Assembly: GCA_020081605.1 (NCBI GenBank)
Contig: JAHREC010000009.1
Location: forward strand, 2,418,001-2,482,000
Direction of reading: 5' to 3'
From: Albifimbria verrucaria
Lineage: Eukaryota; Ascomycota; Sordariomycetes; Hypocreales; Stachybotryaceae
Length of the DNA stretch: 64,000 bases
Shown one piece after another: positions 11,317 to 23,948 of the stretch. Under the pieces are notes generated by a model. That model did no database searches. It saw nothing but the letters and a program-made list of their open reading frames with translations, and was not told the origin of the DNA. The translations under genes and the position numbers were made by a program. Each line of letters begins with the position of its first letter. The stretch's first letter is position 1.

Positions 11317-12759
11317 CCTGCCCTTTGCCTCCAGTCTTACGTCTTGTCGGAAGCTCTCTTGAAGATATTAGAATCGTTGAAGAATAAGTTAAATGGCTCT
11401 CCCCTTCATCCTGAAACAGGTACCTGCTGCGGCTGCGCCTCGCTGTCTGGCAGAACCAACAGATTGTTTGTTGGTATGTACTCAATACTACTAAACATGG
11501 CTCATTGGGTGTAGAGATGCCTGAGGCACTATAGAACATAACCCAAACTTGAAGACCAACGCATGGTGGACTAAAGTAAGAAACAACAGAGTGAAGTTTC
11601 TCGTATTCCATCCAGAGGATAGAGAGAAGTAAATACAGAGGATCCAGCAAGAAGACCTACTGGAAATTGTACTAGATGTGACCGTAAGACAGTTTCACCT
11701 ACTCCAGGGTTGTAGTTTAAATATCATGGTAGTAGTCTGAACTATGGTCTGTAAGCAGGATTTATCACCTTCCATGTGTTGCCGAGGTTTCGAAATCCCA
11801 TCCTTACACGCAGGTTGCACGAGTACTTCAGATATTATCAAGTGATCCACGAATATATCTTGAGCTTCTTATCCTCTTATTTCGCCACAACTCAACTTTT
11901 AATTAAGCCAATCCATGTTAATACTAATAAATTAAGTATAGTCATATTATGCTGCTCGGTCCACTCGGTAACCATGTTTCTCATGTTTACTATCTCCTTG
12001 AGTGTGCAGAGGCGCCTTGAACATGAGTATTATTGCTGCATCGATCTTGAAGCTTCTTGAAATGCCGGTTCTATAACAGGGAATTTTAAATTGCAAGACA
12101 GAACTGCCACGATTGAGACTTTTATCACTTGTAAGTAAAATGGTGCCTATATTAAGCAATTTGAGGCGACTGTTCATCTTGGACCTGTCTGTGAACTGGA
12201 GTTAGAAAAACCACCATTACCGAGCTACTGGTTATTACGCTACGTACAAATGTTCTAGAAGTAATGTATGTCAACGTTATGCTGGAGTAGTCGCTTGTAA
12301 GCTTACAAAACTTACCTTCCACCTGCGTCTCAAGCTCTGCTAGAACCCACGCCATGTTGCTGACAGTTGAATTCGGAACATTTGGGCACACAGTCTAGCC
12401 ATCTAAATCCTCCCCCTTTAAAATTCAATCCAAGGTCAAGATACGGCTGCCTTTATCGTAACTGCCAATACTCATCAATACATCATCACAGCACTATGTC
12501 GACCACTTGCATACGTGCCGCAGCAGTTTTGAAGTAACACCGAATCCACACCATTCAGATAGTAAGGTTAATCTAGAGCCTTGCATGCATTATTTAGCCC
12601 CAGTAGTAGATGGCCGAGGGTGGCTTCCCTACCCCTCATCTGCGCGCGTTCACCGTGAATTCCAAAGGCTATAAATGACACAGGAATTCACAATGACCAT
12701 GAATCTTATTTTTCTTCCTTCTTTGACACATAAGAAACTCTGCTCATTGACATTTTGTA
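11317..12759. other. intergenic; possible tiny spliced ORF on the minus strand near 12.2-12.4 kb
   Basis: No convincing gene. On the minus strand an ATG at 12391 opens MCPNVPNSTVSNMAWVLAEL and meets a perfect GTAAGT donor near 12317, with a CTAAC branch-like site and an acceptor near 12180. The spliced product would be only about 28 codons, so this is noted rather than called. Confidence 0.3.
12669..12676 (+). promoter_or_regulatory. TATA-like box upstream of the YCII-like gene
   Basis: CTATAAAT lies about 85 bases before the ATG at 12760, a suitable place for a core promoter element. This is inferred from sequence and spacing only. Confidence 0.4.
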
Positions 12760-13186
12760 ATGCCCAGATACGCGATTCTCATCAAGGCAAGCCTTACGTC
12801 TGAGGGCAAAGGCAAACCATCAGCCAACACACTGGCTGCCGTAGGCAAATTCAATGAGGAAATGCATACCGCTGGAGTTCTTCTCGGGGTGAAGGCCTAC
12901 GTCCCAGCTCAGAAGGCCACCGCGTTAAGTTCTCTGCATCGCAAGAAGAAGTAGAGGTCATCCCGGGGCCGATCGATCTCAAACAACAATCCACAATATC
13001 TGGCTGGTGGATTATCAAAGCCGAAAGCGGAGAGGAGGCCCTTGAGTGGGCTAAAAGATACCCTTCAGAGGCACGCAGAACGCAGAGGTGGAAGTGCGTC
13101 GCATCTCCGAAACAGAGGACTTTGATATGAGTGACGACCTCAAGCAAAGGGAAGAGATTTTGAGGGCTAAGATGGAAGGGAAATGA
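12760..13186 (+). CDS. YCII-like (DGPF/YCII-related) domain protein, two frameshifts
   Basis: The start MPRYAILIKAS and the following NEEMHTAGVLLG fit the ferredoxin-like YCII/DGPF family. The rest is spread over two other frames: EGLRPSSEGHRVKFSAS with IPGPIDLK and ISGWWIIKAESGEEALEWAK, then EVEVRRISETEDF ending EGK and TGA at 13184-13186. Each switch equals one missing base, in GGGG (12886-12889) and at AA (13079-13080). Corrected length is 142 residues, normal for fungal members. The biochemical role of this family is poorly known; some relatives act in catabolic or secondary-metabolite pathways. No introns. Confidence 0.8.
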
Positions 13187-13352
13187 AGTACCATTGTCTG
13201 TGTGGCTCAGCTCAAGCGGGAGAATGCTGTGTGGAACTCACAATCATTGTTGCTAGCCAGCTGTTTTGCTGCTTGATGTCAACAAATACAGAATACTCCT
13301 TCATAAAAATACGTCTTCAATACTGGATGAATACAGAGATGAACCACAAATC

Positions 13353-15801
13353 CTAAACTATATGAAAGGCTTTTATACTATCGGTTCCCTTATCCAAAGC
13401 TACTTTGGTGATTCTGCATATGTCGAGGTCATGAACATAACACTCTCCAACTAATGTCCAACGTGACTCGGGCCGGTGTAATTCATGCTTGTGATCTTGA
13501 ATGCTTGATTCATTTTTGTTTGTCGGCTCGCCTTCATCACTCATCGCAGGCCGTAAGACGAAAGGAGTATTTCCGCCCGCCAGTGACACCACCCAATCTC
13601 CTTCTCGAGTTCCTTGCGGACAGAGACCAAATGCACCGCTACGTAGCCGGAAGAAGCAGCGCCCTTCGGCATAACTGCACATCTCAGTGAACTTCTTTGA
13701 CATACCATACTTGACCAACGCCTGCAGTCTCCGTGCCAAAGGCTCAGGTATCCATTTCATATCCGGGTCGCTGCGGCTACGTGACCAGTGAGCGGCGAAA
13801 TGAGCCAATGCCATTAGGTCATCTCGACAACCTTTGTCCACTTCCACCGAACCGTTCAGTTTCTCTGGCTCTTTTTCTTGACTAGTCGCTTCATTATCTA
13901 GACATGAAGCCAAACTTACGAACTCTTTATATCGCCGATCATCGTCACCCGCTAGGAAGAACTCTCGGCTGAAGCGCTTGCAGATGAGTGTTTCAACAAA
14001 AGATTGCAATATGTTGCTCCCGTTTGGGTACGCACCAACGGAAAGTTTCTTGTTGACTTTCACGGTTGCTTTCTTGGTTTCGTCGTCAAGTTCAATGAGT
14101 CCAATAAGAATTCCCAGGCAATGGGAATGCCCCCAGCTACAGAGGTCGTGGAGGTTTCATGGTCAAACTGGCTGATATCTTCATCGGATATGAGCCATCG
14201 CTTGAAAGGCCATTGGACGGTTTGTACCTTGTCGAGCGCCATTCCTCTTAAAGAAAGAATGGCTGAATCATGTGGACTGGTTAGAGGGCTGATATTCATA
14301 GGAAAGCTGCATTTCCCCAGTTTCTGGCCCAATCGAAACAAAGCAATCAGAGCTGCTGCAGGGTGTCCTGCATGCCAAAGTGCCCAGCTTGGGTGAGATG
14401 ATGGAGCCTGTTGGATAGCAAGCAGCGGCCTAATCTTTCCTTGGCCAACAACAATAGTTGAGCCAGGTGCTGCCTGATTTTGTTTATCAACTTCCTCAAG
14501 CAGTACTCGAGTATGTCCAATGACTCATTATCGATGATCCATTGCCTTGTCGCATCTCGCCAAACTTCAGAGGCAGTTTTGGTGTAGTCAGGCCGTAGCC
14601 TGGGTTGGAGCTGATCCAGATCATGTGTCTCCTGTCCAAAACTAAGAAGAGCAAAGACCTTGTCCCTAGGATCGGTGGCCTGAAAAGCACGTCCTCGAGA
14701 TAAGAGTTCTAAAAGAGGCAAGCGTGGTGTTGATTTCTCCGCCCCTTTTGCTCCGATTAGTTTGGTCCAGAGAAATGGTGGCAGCCTATCCCTGAGGTCA
14801 ACCTTGCCGGTCCACACTCCAGCATAAGAGCGGCTATGGTTGACTGCTACGCAAAGAAAAATTAAGACATCAAGCCATTCGCGTTCTTGCCCATTGAAGT
14901 AGACCATAGCTTTTCTGGCATTTAAAGCCTCTTGAACAACCCAGACACGTTGGAACCAGGAATATTCAAAGAACTCCTCAAACGCCAAAGCCATGTGCAC
15001 GCGAAATAACTCATCTCCTTTGTGATTCTCCGTTTTTGACACAATCTGCATGGACTTCACAAGGTCCTGGATATCCAGGTCTTGCGCAGCCAAAGGTTCT
15101 GCTTTCCCCTGTGCTTGCAAAGACCGCTCTATAGCCGACCTCATCATGTTCATAAGCTGCCATATGCGCACGAAGTTTTTCTTTCTTTCCTTGCCACCAA
15201 GAAAAATAAGCACGGAATGGGCAGACTTATACACGTCCACCATGAAAGGGATCGCATAGTTGCGTTCTCTTGTGCTTCCTTGATTGATGCAAAGAGCATC
15301 AATCCAAATTACTCGTACACGGCCCTCGTATCTCAAGGACCTCAATGCGAGATCAAGTGATTTTGTGATGTTGAAGGTCTGTTCAGCTGTATAATGCACC
15401 TGAGCTCTCTCACCCAAGTCGCCGGCGTATTCGTGGCGTAAGGTTATAGGCACAGTGTCTTTTAAATCACCCCAGCAATAAGACAGTGCCTCGAATTGTA
15501 CGTCTGCTGGTGGCAATGAGTGGCGTGTGAGCGTACAAGACAAAGGATCATCAAAAGATCCTGGCGCAAGGGCAACAAGACGAATCTCCTTCCTGGTATG
15601 GTCGAGAAGTCGATAGTGAGAGTAATTGTTCTGTACTTTGCACGCTGGTATATCCTTCGGATCTCCTTCTACAATGTGAGACGTGGCTAGATTGGTGGAG
15701 ATCGTGTTCATCTCTGAATCGATCTCCAGCGTTGTAGGATCTGAAGTCCTTGTCTCATCTTGGCAGCAATCGGTGCCAGTAGCCGAGAGAGAGTCTGCCA
15801 T
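13353..15801 (-). CDS. HET-domain (heterokaryon incompatibility) protein, two frameshifts
   Basis: The first 450 residues, from ATG at 15801, show the HET domain order: VQFEALSYCWGD, a strand of short repeats, RVIWIDALCINQG, ER, MVDVYKSAHSVLIFLGG, and later the WFQRVWVVQEAL signature and RGRAFQATDPRDKVFALLS. The frame then breaks at AGGAAG (14491-14496) and again at TTGGA (14100-14104), each equal to one missing base. The continuing frames encode HPSWALWHAG, then GRCFFRL, FGLCPQGTREGDWVVSLAGG, PFVLRP and LVGECYVH, which is the usual C-terminal half of these proteins. Corrected length is about 816 residues. HET proteins trigger incompatibility or cell-death responses on meeting non-self partners, and their genes are often polymorphic or broken. 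Specificity cannot be read from sequence. Confidence 0.87.
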
Positions 15802-16280
15802 CAGTAAGTCTACCCTGCGAGAAATGCGGTTGCCTGAGGAGCTCGGTAACGAGATCTGTTATATACAAGCTGGGTAAAAGATTGGCAGGATGCTGATAAT
15901 GGGCAGATATTAATACTAACAACGCGGGGTTTTCTCATTGAAACAACTGACGGCCCACTTCGGCCAGATATGTGCCTGATGGAGCCAAAATTTCATAACC
16001 ACCGATTTTGGTAATGGCAACGTCTTTCATGACACAGCTTCCATCAAATTCTTGTCACGGGTTGGATAGATAGCTAATATGAAGGATGAACGTAGTATAT
16101 TTGTTGAAAGTAGAGAAAAAGAAAATGTGTTGATTTGGAACATCGAGTACAGAAATCTATCAAGCATAACCACTTCTTGAAATCATATCGTTATTCCGCT
16201 CATCAGCAAAATCACTGAGGTGCTCTCTCCATAAAAACCAGATTCTTTCATATAGCTCGCATATACAAGACGGAAAATGT
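15802..16280. other. intergenic, no gene seen
   Basis: Spacer upstream of the HET gene and downstream of the C2H2 gene. No supported feature. Confidence 0.5.
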
Positions 16281-17038
16281 CTAAAGGAGATGTGTTCTCA
16301 GGTGTCGTTGCAGATTATCTTTCCGAGTGAACGATTTCCTGCAGTGGAGGCATGAGGTACGATACGTTACAGCTAGCCTTTGAGCATCTACTTGACTTCT
16401 ATGCGCGGCCAAGACATGTCGATTTAGATCTCTCTTGGTACTATAACCTCGATCACAACCGTAGTTGCAACTATAGGGCTTCAAATGGTGCCGTTTGTGT
16501 TGACTAAATGTTCCACGTAAGCACGAAACCGAGTTCAGATTAGATGAATGGTATCATACTTTAAAGACCTCAAGTCACGACACCGACGTCCGCATTCTGT
16601 ACAGTAATATGGTCGCAAAACACCTTCACCAGAGTGCATCAACTGTGGACTGCTGAAGCTTGAAGCCGGGGAATTTTCCTGGGATTCATTTCGAGTCGAC
16701 TCTGTAGAGTATGATTGCGGAGTCCATGGAATCACTTCTCCATTTGGACTGCCTACAGAGGCTTTGAGGAATTGATCTCCAATTTGACAAGGCCCGAGGC
16801 TTGGGAGTTGAAAGATTGCTGGATCGGATAGATCGAAATCCGTCCCAGTAGGCTTATCTGCTCCAGGAACTGTTGAGAGACCAGGCTCTGCTTTGAAAGG
16901 TACTGAGCTACAATCTATGCCGGGCGCTATAGCATGTGGCTGATTGTTTCCTCCGTCTTGGAGGAACGAGTCTCCAAGACATTGGTTCTCTGCGCAAATG
17001 GTGATCGTCGTGGCTTCCTGACAACAGAAGGTTTCCAA
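16281..17038 (-). CDS. C2H2 zinc-finger transcription factor
   Basis: Two exons, 17038-16560 and 16503-16281, are joined by intron 16504-16559 into 233 residues with no frame break. The first two thirds are acidic and Ser/Pro-rich (PGADKPTGTDFDLSDPA), typical of an activation region. The C-terminal third has three C2H2-type fingers: CTECGRR ending in HKRHH (completed by splicing), CNYGCDRG ending in HVLAAH, and CLHCRKSF ending in HLRTH at the very end. The start gives a Cys-rich beginning (METFCC), and a later Met cannot be excluded. It is expected to be a nuclear DNA-binding regulator. Targets are unknown, and the neighbouring HET gene gives no firm clue. Confidence 0.8.
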
Positions 17039-19659
17039 AGAAGGCGGGCACTTTGACTATGTCAAATTACCCAAATTTCACGCTATTTAAGTGTGGTTCA
17101 TCAAAGCCCCACGAAAGAGATGTTGGGGAGCATCCTGCATCGAATTGATCAGCACAATGCCTGTGATACCACTCCATGATGCTCATTAGGCCAGGAAGCA
17201 CGGCAAGGCATTAACTCAAGAAAGACAACTCACCAGACGAGGGCACACATGTGCCTTGTACACAGGCGGTGTTGTTTTGGCCCGATGATGGTAATATGCA
17301 GGTGGGCCTCCAGCATACGAGGTTCTCAACTGGCTTTTACCAAAGGCCGACGACCATGTCATCCTGCTGCAGGGAGGCACACAATCTGAGCCTTCTTTAC
17401 CCCTTTAGGAAGTCGTCCACTAACAGAAGCTGTGTTGCAGGCCAGTAGACTTGCTGGGGATACACTCATAGGGCCAATCACGCTCGACCGGAAACGCTTT
17501 GGCCCGTCATCCTGTTTGGCCTCCCACATAAGATCAAACAGAGAGAGCGAATATAAGTAGACTCTTTCCTGCCGAGCTGAGCCTCAGCTTTGCTAGGTTT
17601 TTTTGCTTTCATCGGCAGAACGTCATCACAATCCCCATCATCCTCACTTTTGTTGCTTTGTGTCCCCCGTTCCTACTCTACTTGTCTTGACCCATGTACA
17701 TTATCCTTACTATGATGACGGGTCAACATATTTCCGAGCCGGGCATTGGCAGCTAGAGTGATGCCATGATGTGGATTGAAGGCATCCAACTTGCGAACCA
17801 CATCCACTGAATATGGTCAGCAACGCGGACCAGGCGAACCAGGCGACCGACGCCTTTCTTCCCCTCACTCCTGATGCTGTGATACCGACATCCTTTCATG
17901 TAACACGTCACTGCCCTCGACACATGTACCTCTATCATTGGTGCCCTCTCTGTGATGACTTCAGCGGAATGCATCGCATGAACAACTTGCATATACATGC
18001 CCGCCAACGCATTACGGATTATGGCTTTTGATTAAACGAAGCTGCCGCCGAGTTCGTGCGATGACTGCATTGGAGACGGTGGTATCTGCGATGTTGATTG
18101 GATCTCCAGCCGGTTATGAACTGGGGTGTTTTTACACTTCGACATGAACCGTGCAGCTTCAGGACGAATGTCTCCGCTCTCCGCGAATCGCTGACAACCT
18201 CGGTATAGCCTATTACTTTGCTTACTTCCGCAAAGTCTTGGGTATCGGCATCGGAAACTCTCATCTAGCCCGAAAGCGACTGTTCTTCAACATGTGGTGG
18301 GGCAATCTCTTGAGTTTCTCGGCTTTGGAGCACTCAACCTCCCCTAGCACCAGTAAGAACAACTCGAGGCCAAGAAGCAATGTACTCCCGGCATTCGCCG
18401 TTAGCCGCTATTCAGGCAACCTTTCCTGTCGTGAGCTATCAAGGCCGGCAACCCGCATCAAGCCATACAGGGATTCTGGGACTTAATCCGAAGGGTTCTT
18501 GGTTGATTGGAACGTGCGACTCGTTGATCACAATCAGGGCGTACTTCTTTCAACTTCCAATCCAAGCTAGACATGTCCTCCTAATGCTACCAGCCGACAT
18601 GACTTAGCACGTGAAGCGAAGGGATCCTCACGAAAGATCCCACAAGCGAGGTCTCCTGCGCGTCATGCATCGGTTACTTTCGACTACGATGATAACGCAA
18701 CATCCTTGTCCTGCAACAGCTTTCTTTCCTCACCACACACGACTACGTAGGCTGGTTCCGAATCTTGCACCGCTGTCGATTTGACATCTCGTCCCTGCCG
18801 TGGAGAATTAAAGCTTACACCCTTTTATGGCATGGTCTTCAACACTCCGTTAACTAGCTCTGCCTAAGCTAGTTCTTTGAGACGATCATTTCTCATTGCT
18901 GACCAATGTAGCTGCCACTCGCCTGCTACCGGAGTCTCTCTATCCAACTCATCTCATCGCACCCCGCATTCGAGGTGGCCAACTCCCTTCCGGACAGCGG
19001 CTTCTCAAGTGTGGATTCGTGTCACCCTGACGCGCGCCCGAACTCCTTCCTCAGCCCTGACGGTTGTGGCCCCTGCTCGACCGAGTCAGAGCCTGGGCGT
19101 GAGAGATGTACTTGCGGCCCACGATGAGATAACTCAAGCAAGATTACCCAACCTTGCAGAGTTTTTTCATCATTTGTCAAGGCTGTTGGAGTGGATGAGG
19201 GGTTCTTGGTTAAGGGACCAGTCTGGCGTGTAGGCCGCAGCATGCCGTCGTGTACCTGCTTCTTTGCTTGCCCTTCTACACCCCATACCCAGACATTCTT
19301 CCGTCTTGCCACGCTCGCAATTGGTCATAGTTTGGTTGCCTTACCAAGCACCACTATCTGATCCAAGGGGTCATTCCCAACACGTGAGTTCGTTGAGTCC
19401 GGACTAATCAACTACGAAGTATCTTCTTAGATCAGGTACGTGAAACCTTTAAGCTGGCAGCCGCCCTAGCCATACGAGAGTGCTTGACTTAATACGGATT
19501 TCCCTACCATTTCCAATTTCCATCTTGGCATCTTCATCTACGTCTCAATAGTTTTGAAGACGATCGCATCAATATTCGCGCGCCCTAAGTCACTCTCAAT
19601 TACATCTAGCAATTGAAGTATCAATCATTGACATCCTGCCTCGGACATCCTGTCGAATC
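17039..19659. other. 2.6-kb stretch without a supported gene
   Basis: Several frames of 60-120 codons occur on both strands, but none shows a recognisable motif, splice structure or coding-like composition. No tRNA, transposon end or repeat array was recognised. Confidence 0.5.
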
Positions 19660-20008
19660 ATGCCAAATTCAACTCAGCGGGCTGAAGCTTTGAGGTCCCA
19701 GAACGCCCCACCAACGTCCTCGACCTCACAGCGCTCCGTCTTCTATGGGTATTTCCTACCGTAGTTGCATGATTGCTATCCTTGAGTCTTGACTTATTCG
19801 TTGCTTCAGATCTGTGGGAGAAACACCACCCAGACTGGAAGCAAGCCATACTACCCGACCTGGAGCCTATTCTCTCGGCTATTTTCGAGATGACACGAAG
19901 CAACCCTTCACTCCCTTCCTAGACAAGCACGGGAATTTGGTAACTACACGGAACTCGGATGCATCCACAAGCGTGCAGCGTATAACGCAGCTATTTCCCG
20001 GATCATGA
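19660..20008 (+). CDS. small hypothetical protein, two exons
   Basis: Exon 19660-19748 (MPNSTQRAEALRSQNAPPTS) and exon 19810-20008 (GETPPRLEASHTTRPGAYSL, then GYFRDDTKQPFTPFLDKHG) are joined by intron 19749-19809, which has a GTATTT donor and a TTGCTTCAG acceptor. The phase is kept and 95 residues result. No signal peptide, membrane segment or known domain is visible. The residue mix is coding-like, with Pro/Thr/Gly turns and aromatic residues. I do not recognise a family. Confidence 0.5.
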
Positions 20009-20435
20009 CGACCGTATAGATACCCTTTTGGTTATTAGCGACTCCACGTACATCACATCCAGTAACTTGGACCTGAGCTTTCCATAGCTTTTGCAGTACA
20101 TGTTGGACGAACGAATTTTAGTATGTATTCTTGATGACGCGGATGTGAACACATCCACACGAAGCATGGTCGGCGTTTGAAGGCGAACCTGGACAGAACG
20201 TGTTTTGAATTTCTAGCATTGGTTCCTTTGGTTTCAGAAAATCCCCTTGTGTTGCTGCATCAATCAAAATCGATAGCATGAAATCAACATCGTTTTTAGT
20301 TGGTTTGTCTCTCATTTTTTTGTGAACATCTGTCTTCTCCTTATCCTTGCGTCTTAACCGGATCTTCATATCAGCCTCAAGACGGCAACACTCTATTGTT
20401 TATCTATGCACCTGACTGTCTATATCCCCAAGATC
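20009..20435. other. intergenic with an uncertain 83-codon minus-strand frame
   Basis: A minus-strand frame at 20118-20369 (MKIRLRRKDKEKTDVHKKMR...) is very basic at its start and has no recognised domain. It lies just downstream of the alanyl-tRNA editing gene, and I do not consider it established. Confidence 0.3.
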
Positions 20436-21241
20436 TCATCTAACAGTATAGCTAACCCTTGACTTTCCTTTGCTTCTGGATATCTTCTTAACTGTCGTTT
20501 CGCCGCACAAGTCTGTCGTCTCCACGTGAGTTCCACCACACGGATACACATCCGCTCCAACAATGTTCACCATGCGGAACTTCTCTCCTGGTGCTACCAA
20601 GCTTGGGTCAGGCAAGAGCCTTTCCAAGCCGCGAGTCTTGAAATCCTCTTCGTCCCACCACTCAACTTGTACAGGCAACTTGGCGTCTACCAACTCGTTG
20701 ACTTTCTTCTGAATGGGATCTTTCCATTTTCCTTCGATGAGGCCTTGGAACTCACACGAAGCTTGGTCGGGAAGTGCGACGCCTTCAACTCGTCGAAGCC
20801 TTCCACCTCCTTCTCGACCAAGTGCCTCACAGCAGATCCAAGTACGTGACCGGCAGTGTGAAGTCGTGAGAACAGGAGCCGTTTCTCCATGTCGATTGAT
20901 TGCTCCACAGTCTCTCCATCTTTGAAAATTCCCTCCGCCGACTTGAACCGGCCAAAGTGCAAAGCTTGTCCGTTTCGAACAATATCCATTCGTACCGCCG
21001 TGACTTCAAAGGTTCCAGAGGGCCCAGTCATTGCTCCAACGTCGGAAGGCTGACCACCTCCTTGAGGGTGGAAGACAGTCTTGTCTGTAACAACAATGAA
21101 GTCGCCATCTCCTTGCTTGAATAATTGTTGATTGTCTTCTTCCAGTTCTGTGAAGGGGCGGACGGAAAGCACAGTAGCCTCTAGCGTACTGAGCTTTCCA
21201 TCATGATGAAAAGCCAAGTGTGTGTGATTTTCTGAGCCCAT
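20436..21241 (-). CDS. alanyl-tRNA editing protein (AlaX-type hydrolase), one frameshift
   Basis: From the ATG at 21241 the protein runs through VFHPQGGGQPSD, the usual start of the editing domain, then RLHTAGHVL with the HxxxH zinc ligands. Residues after the break contain DVYPCGGTHVETTDLCG with the third and fourth ligands (Cys and His) and end KGKSRVSYTVR. This matches the free-standing second additional domain of threonyl/alanyl-tRNA synthetases, which hydrolyses mischarged Ser- or Gly-tRNA(Ala). A break at CCC (20769-20771), equal to one missing base, separates KASHFP from DQASCEFQGLIEGKWKDPIQ. Corrected length is 268 residues, with no introns. It is expected in the cytosol. Confidence 0.88.
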
Positions 21242-22596
21242 TGTGGTTGTGAAAAGAGATTTTCTCGATGTGTAGACACCAAATTGGAAAGCCAGTAGAC
21301 GAAATGCTCAAGATATACGTGTAATTTTTGGAGTCATCGGCTCGCGCTAGTTGATTGGTAGAAAGGCAAAGTAAGTCCTGGAAGATAGTCTACGCCCTGT
21401 GAATGTCGTTGGACGAGAAGAACATGGATGGGTCTTTTCGAATAGTGGGCCAATTGCACTGTAAGCACGATGGACACGCTAGATTTCCACGGAGATTGTC
21501 GGAGACAAGATCAAGTGTTCGCTCCAAGGTACTTTTTCACTACCTACAGCTCAGCCAGGATTAGCAGCATACAGCAGTACTGTATGAGTACTGTCGCTCA
21601 ACCTCACTGGGATTGTGGTGAACACAGATGGGTGTGGGCCATGATAATTTCACAAGGGTAATCTGTGCTGGGTGCCATTATGGCAGCCTCGTGGATTAAC
21701 CCATATTCCTACAGCCTTGAGCGTAACCTGAGTTCTAGCAATTAAATAATCTAAGCCTTTTCTTACGGTTTTACCACCAGTCTTCAATGAACATGGCTTG
21801 GGACTAGGCTTCGTTGGATCAACTCTGTTCCGCTCAATAGGCACTTTTGCTTCAAAGAAAACAGGTCGCTGTACTTTCCAGCCGCCTATGCCATGTTGAA
21901 GTTCAAATCAACATGTCCCAACTCGCCCTTGCCGAATATTATTGAGCCGAGCCTAGAACCTGCATTGTCATGGGATAAAGCAAATAACAAGAGGAAGGGA
22001 GCAGTGGGAAATGAAGGCTCCGAAGCCCAATTGTTATCGCAGGAGACTGCTCGGGAGGTAACCTTGCCTAGGCCTTCATGTTTTATCTGTCGGAGCGTGA
22101 ATGTGACTCTGACATGCCTCAGCCTAAATCCTCCGTGCCAATATGCACATGAGTCGCTCCTTTTCCTTACAGCATGAAGTACAGTCTGAACCATGACACT
22201 TGTGTACCCTATGATAATCATGGGAATGTGTTTCCAAGGTTGGATATGCTTGTCACAGATTCAAGGCTAAATAAAGCCCCAGTATCTCGCCGTAAGTGCA
22301 GTTGCGATTAAGAATTTATCCCACGCCGTTCACGAATACCCAACTGATCGGAAGTCAAGTGCCGAGATTTAGGTCAAAGGATCAATTTCGCCTCGTCGTG
22401 ACCCCAGCCCCATCCTCCAGATATCTATTTTAGGCCCGTTGATGTTCATTGTGCTTAGCTCCACTGGTAAGTGGCTTAGACCAAAACGGCAGTGCGTGCG
22501 AGGGGCCTCGTTCACAATAACATAAAAGGCTGCGCAAGAGGAATTTGCAAATCAAGTAATACAGTATCATCAATCAAAGAGACTTTCTCCTGCACA
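21242..22596. other. intergenic, no gene seen
   Basis: About 1.35 kb between divergently transcribed genes. Short frames only. A tRNA A-box-like string near 22458 lacks a matching B-box. Confidence 0.5.
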
Positions 22597-23948
22597 ATGT
22601 TAAATCGAGGCGGGCCTATTTCCAAAATAATAAGCGGCACTATTGGTCTTGCCAAAGAGTATAAGGCCGATAGTAAAGAGCGCAAGGCAGCCGCTGAAGC
22701 CGCTGAAAACCAGGCATCATCTTCAGGCTCGGGCTCAGCTCCTGAAACTTATGCTAGAACCGCACAAAATGGAAGACAGTCTTCCGGGGATGGAAGGTAC
22801 GACGACGACTCGACAGATGACGAAGAGTGGCTTCTTGATTTGGATGAAGCTCAGCAGGAACTAGAGAATAGCACATACTCAACACATGATGGCTCAAAGG
22901 GAAATTTTGATGAGCATCGCATGCTACAGACCTTTGCGCAGCGGCACCTCCACCTCCGGGAGGTACCAGTAGCCTGCCGTCTCTTGTCCTCTTACCCCAA
23001 AGACGACCGAAGTCCCAGTATAAGGGTTTCGTTCGCGCATATGCTCCCGTGCTTGAGCAATGCGGCATTGACCAAGATACGTGGCTGGAATTTCTCGATG
23101 GCTTTGAGAAAAGCATCAGCAAAAGCTCTTGGTTCCACGTAACCAATGCTGGCATCATGGTAGCAGGCAACGCGGCCGCCCTTACGCTCGGTATAAGCCC
23201 TATACTACATCTAGTCTCCACGGCTGTGCATGTATCAGTTGAGGCATCTCGGCGCGGTTATCTTAATTATCAGCAGAATGGATACCTCGATGTTATGAAC
23301 CAACAATTTTTCACACCCAGAGGGCTTTACTGTATGGTTATAAAATACGAGCCATCTTCGAGCGATATAGTTCAAAATGTTGACTTGGATCGCAATATAT
23401 CACAGAGCATCGGTGGGCGCCAAGATCAGAGCAAATGGCGAAGCATTTTTAAGAACAGCTCTATGAAGATCGAAAACGATTTGGAGATACCAGCCATAGC
23501 TCCATTGGTCTTCCCCGGACTTGACGACCTGAGCGAGAAATCGACATCGAGCTCACTCAAGCACTTTGGTCATGTGATCCAAGATTACCAGAATCGCCGC
23601 GCAGCAGCCAAATTCGAAGCGGAAAATCCAAATAGTCAGATGCCTGCTGCTCCTCGCAAGGAGTTCGCATCTGTATATGGCGACCCCAACTCCACAGTCA
23701 ATAGTGGCGGCCTGATTTCGCTTGCTTCCAAGGGAACCAAAACTTCTTTAGGGCCTTCAGGAGGGCTATCTGAAAGAATCAGGGAACGACGGGAGGGTGT
23801 TAGGGCTAGACGTAAGCAGAAGAAGGAGAAGCGGCCATTACACAAGCTGATGAGAGCGGATGCACTCTATTTGATGGTAACAAATCTGCCGAGCCAAGAG
23901 GTTTTGGACAGGGTGGCGGCACAAATGGAAAATGAGGAATCAAGGTAG
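22597..23948 (+). CDS. conserved fungal protein of unknown function, one frameshift
   Basis: The ATG at 22597 opens MLNRGGPISKIISGTIGLAK, followed by a charged, Ala-rich linker with an acidic DDDSTDDEEW segment. The frame breaks at CGG (22942-22944), equal to one missing base, after which a Pro-rich stretch and LPQRRPKSQYKGFVRAYAP lead into the main domain (CGIDQDTWLEFLDGFEKSI). That domain has a hydrophobic stretch (GISPILHLVSTAVHVSVEA), then FFTPRGLYCMVI, and a long basic, coiled-coil-like C-terminus rich in Arg/Lys (RIRERREGVRARRKQKKEKR). Corrected length is 450 residues. I recognise this arrangement as widespread in filamentous fungi but know no function. The paired hydrophobic segment may be a membrane hairpin. 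Confidence 0.65.

Noticed and set aside
22455..22500. tRNA A-box-like string TTAGCTCCACTGGTAAGTGG
   Set aside because: No B-box at the right distance and no cloverleaf.
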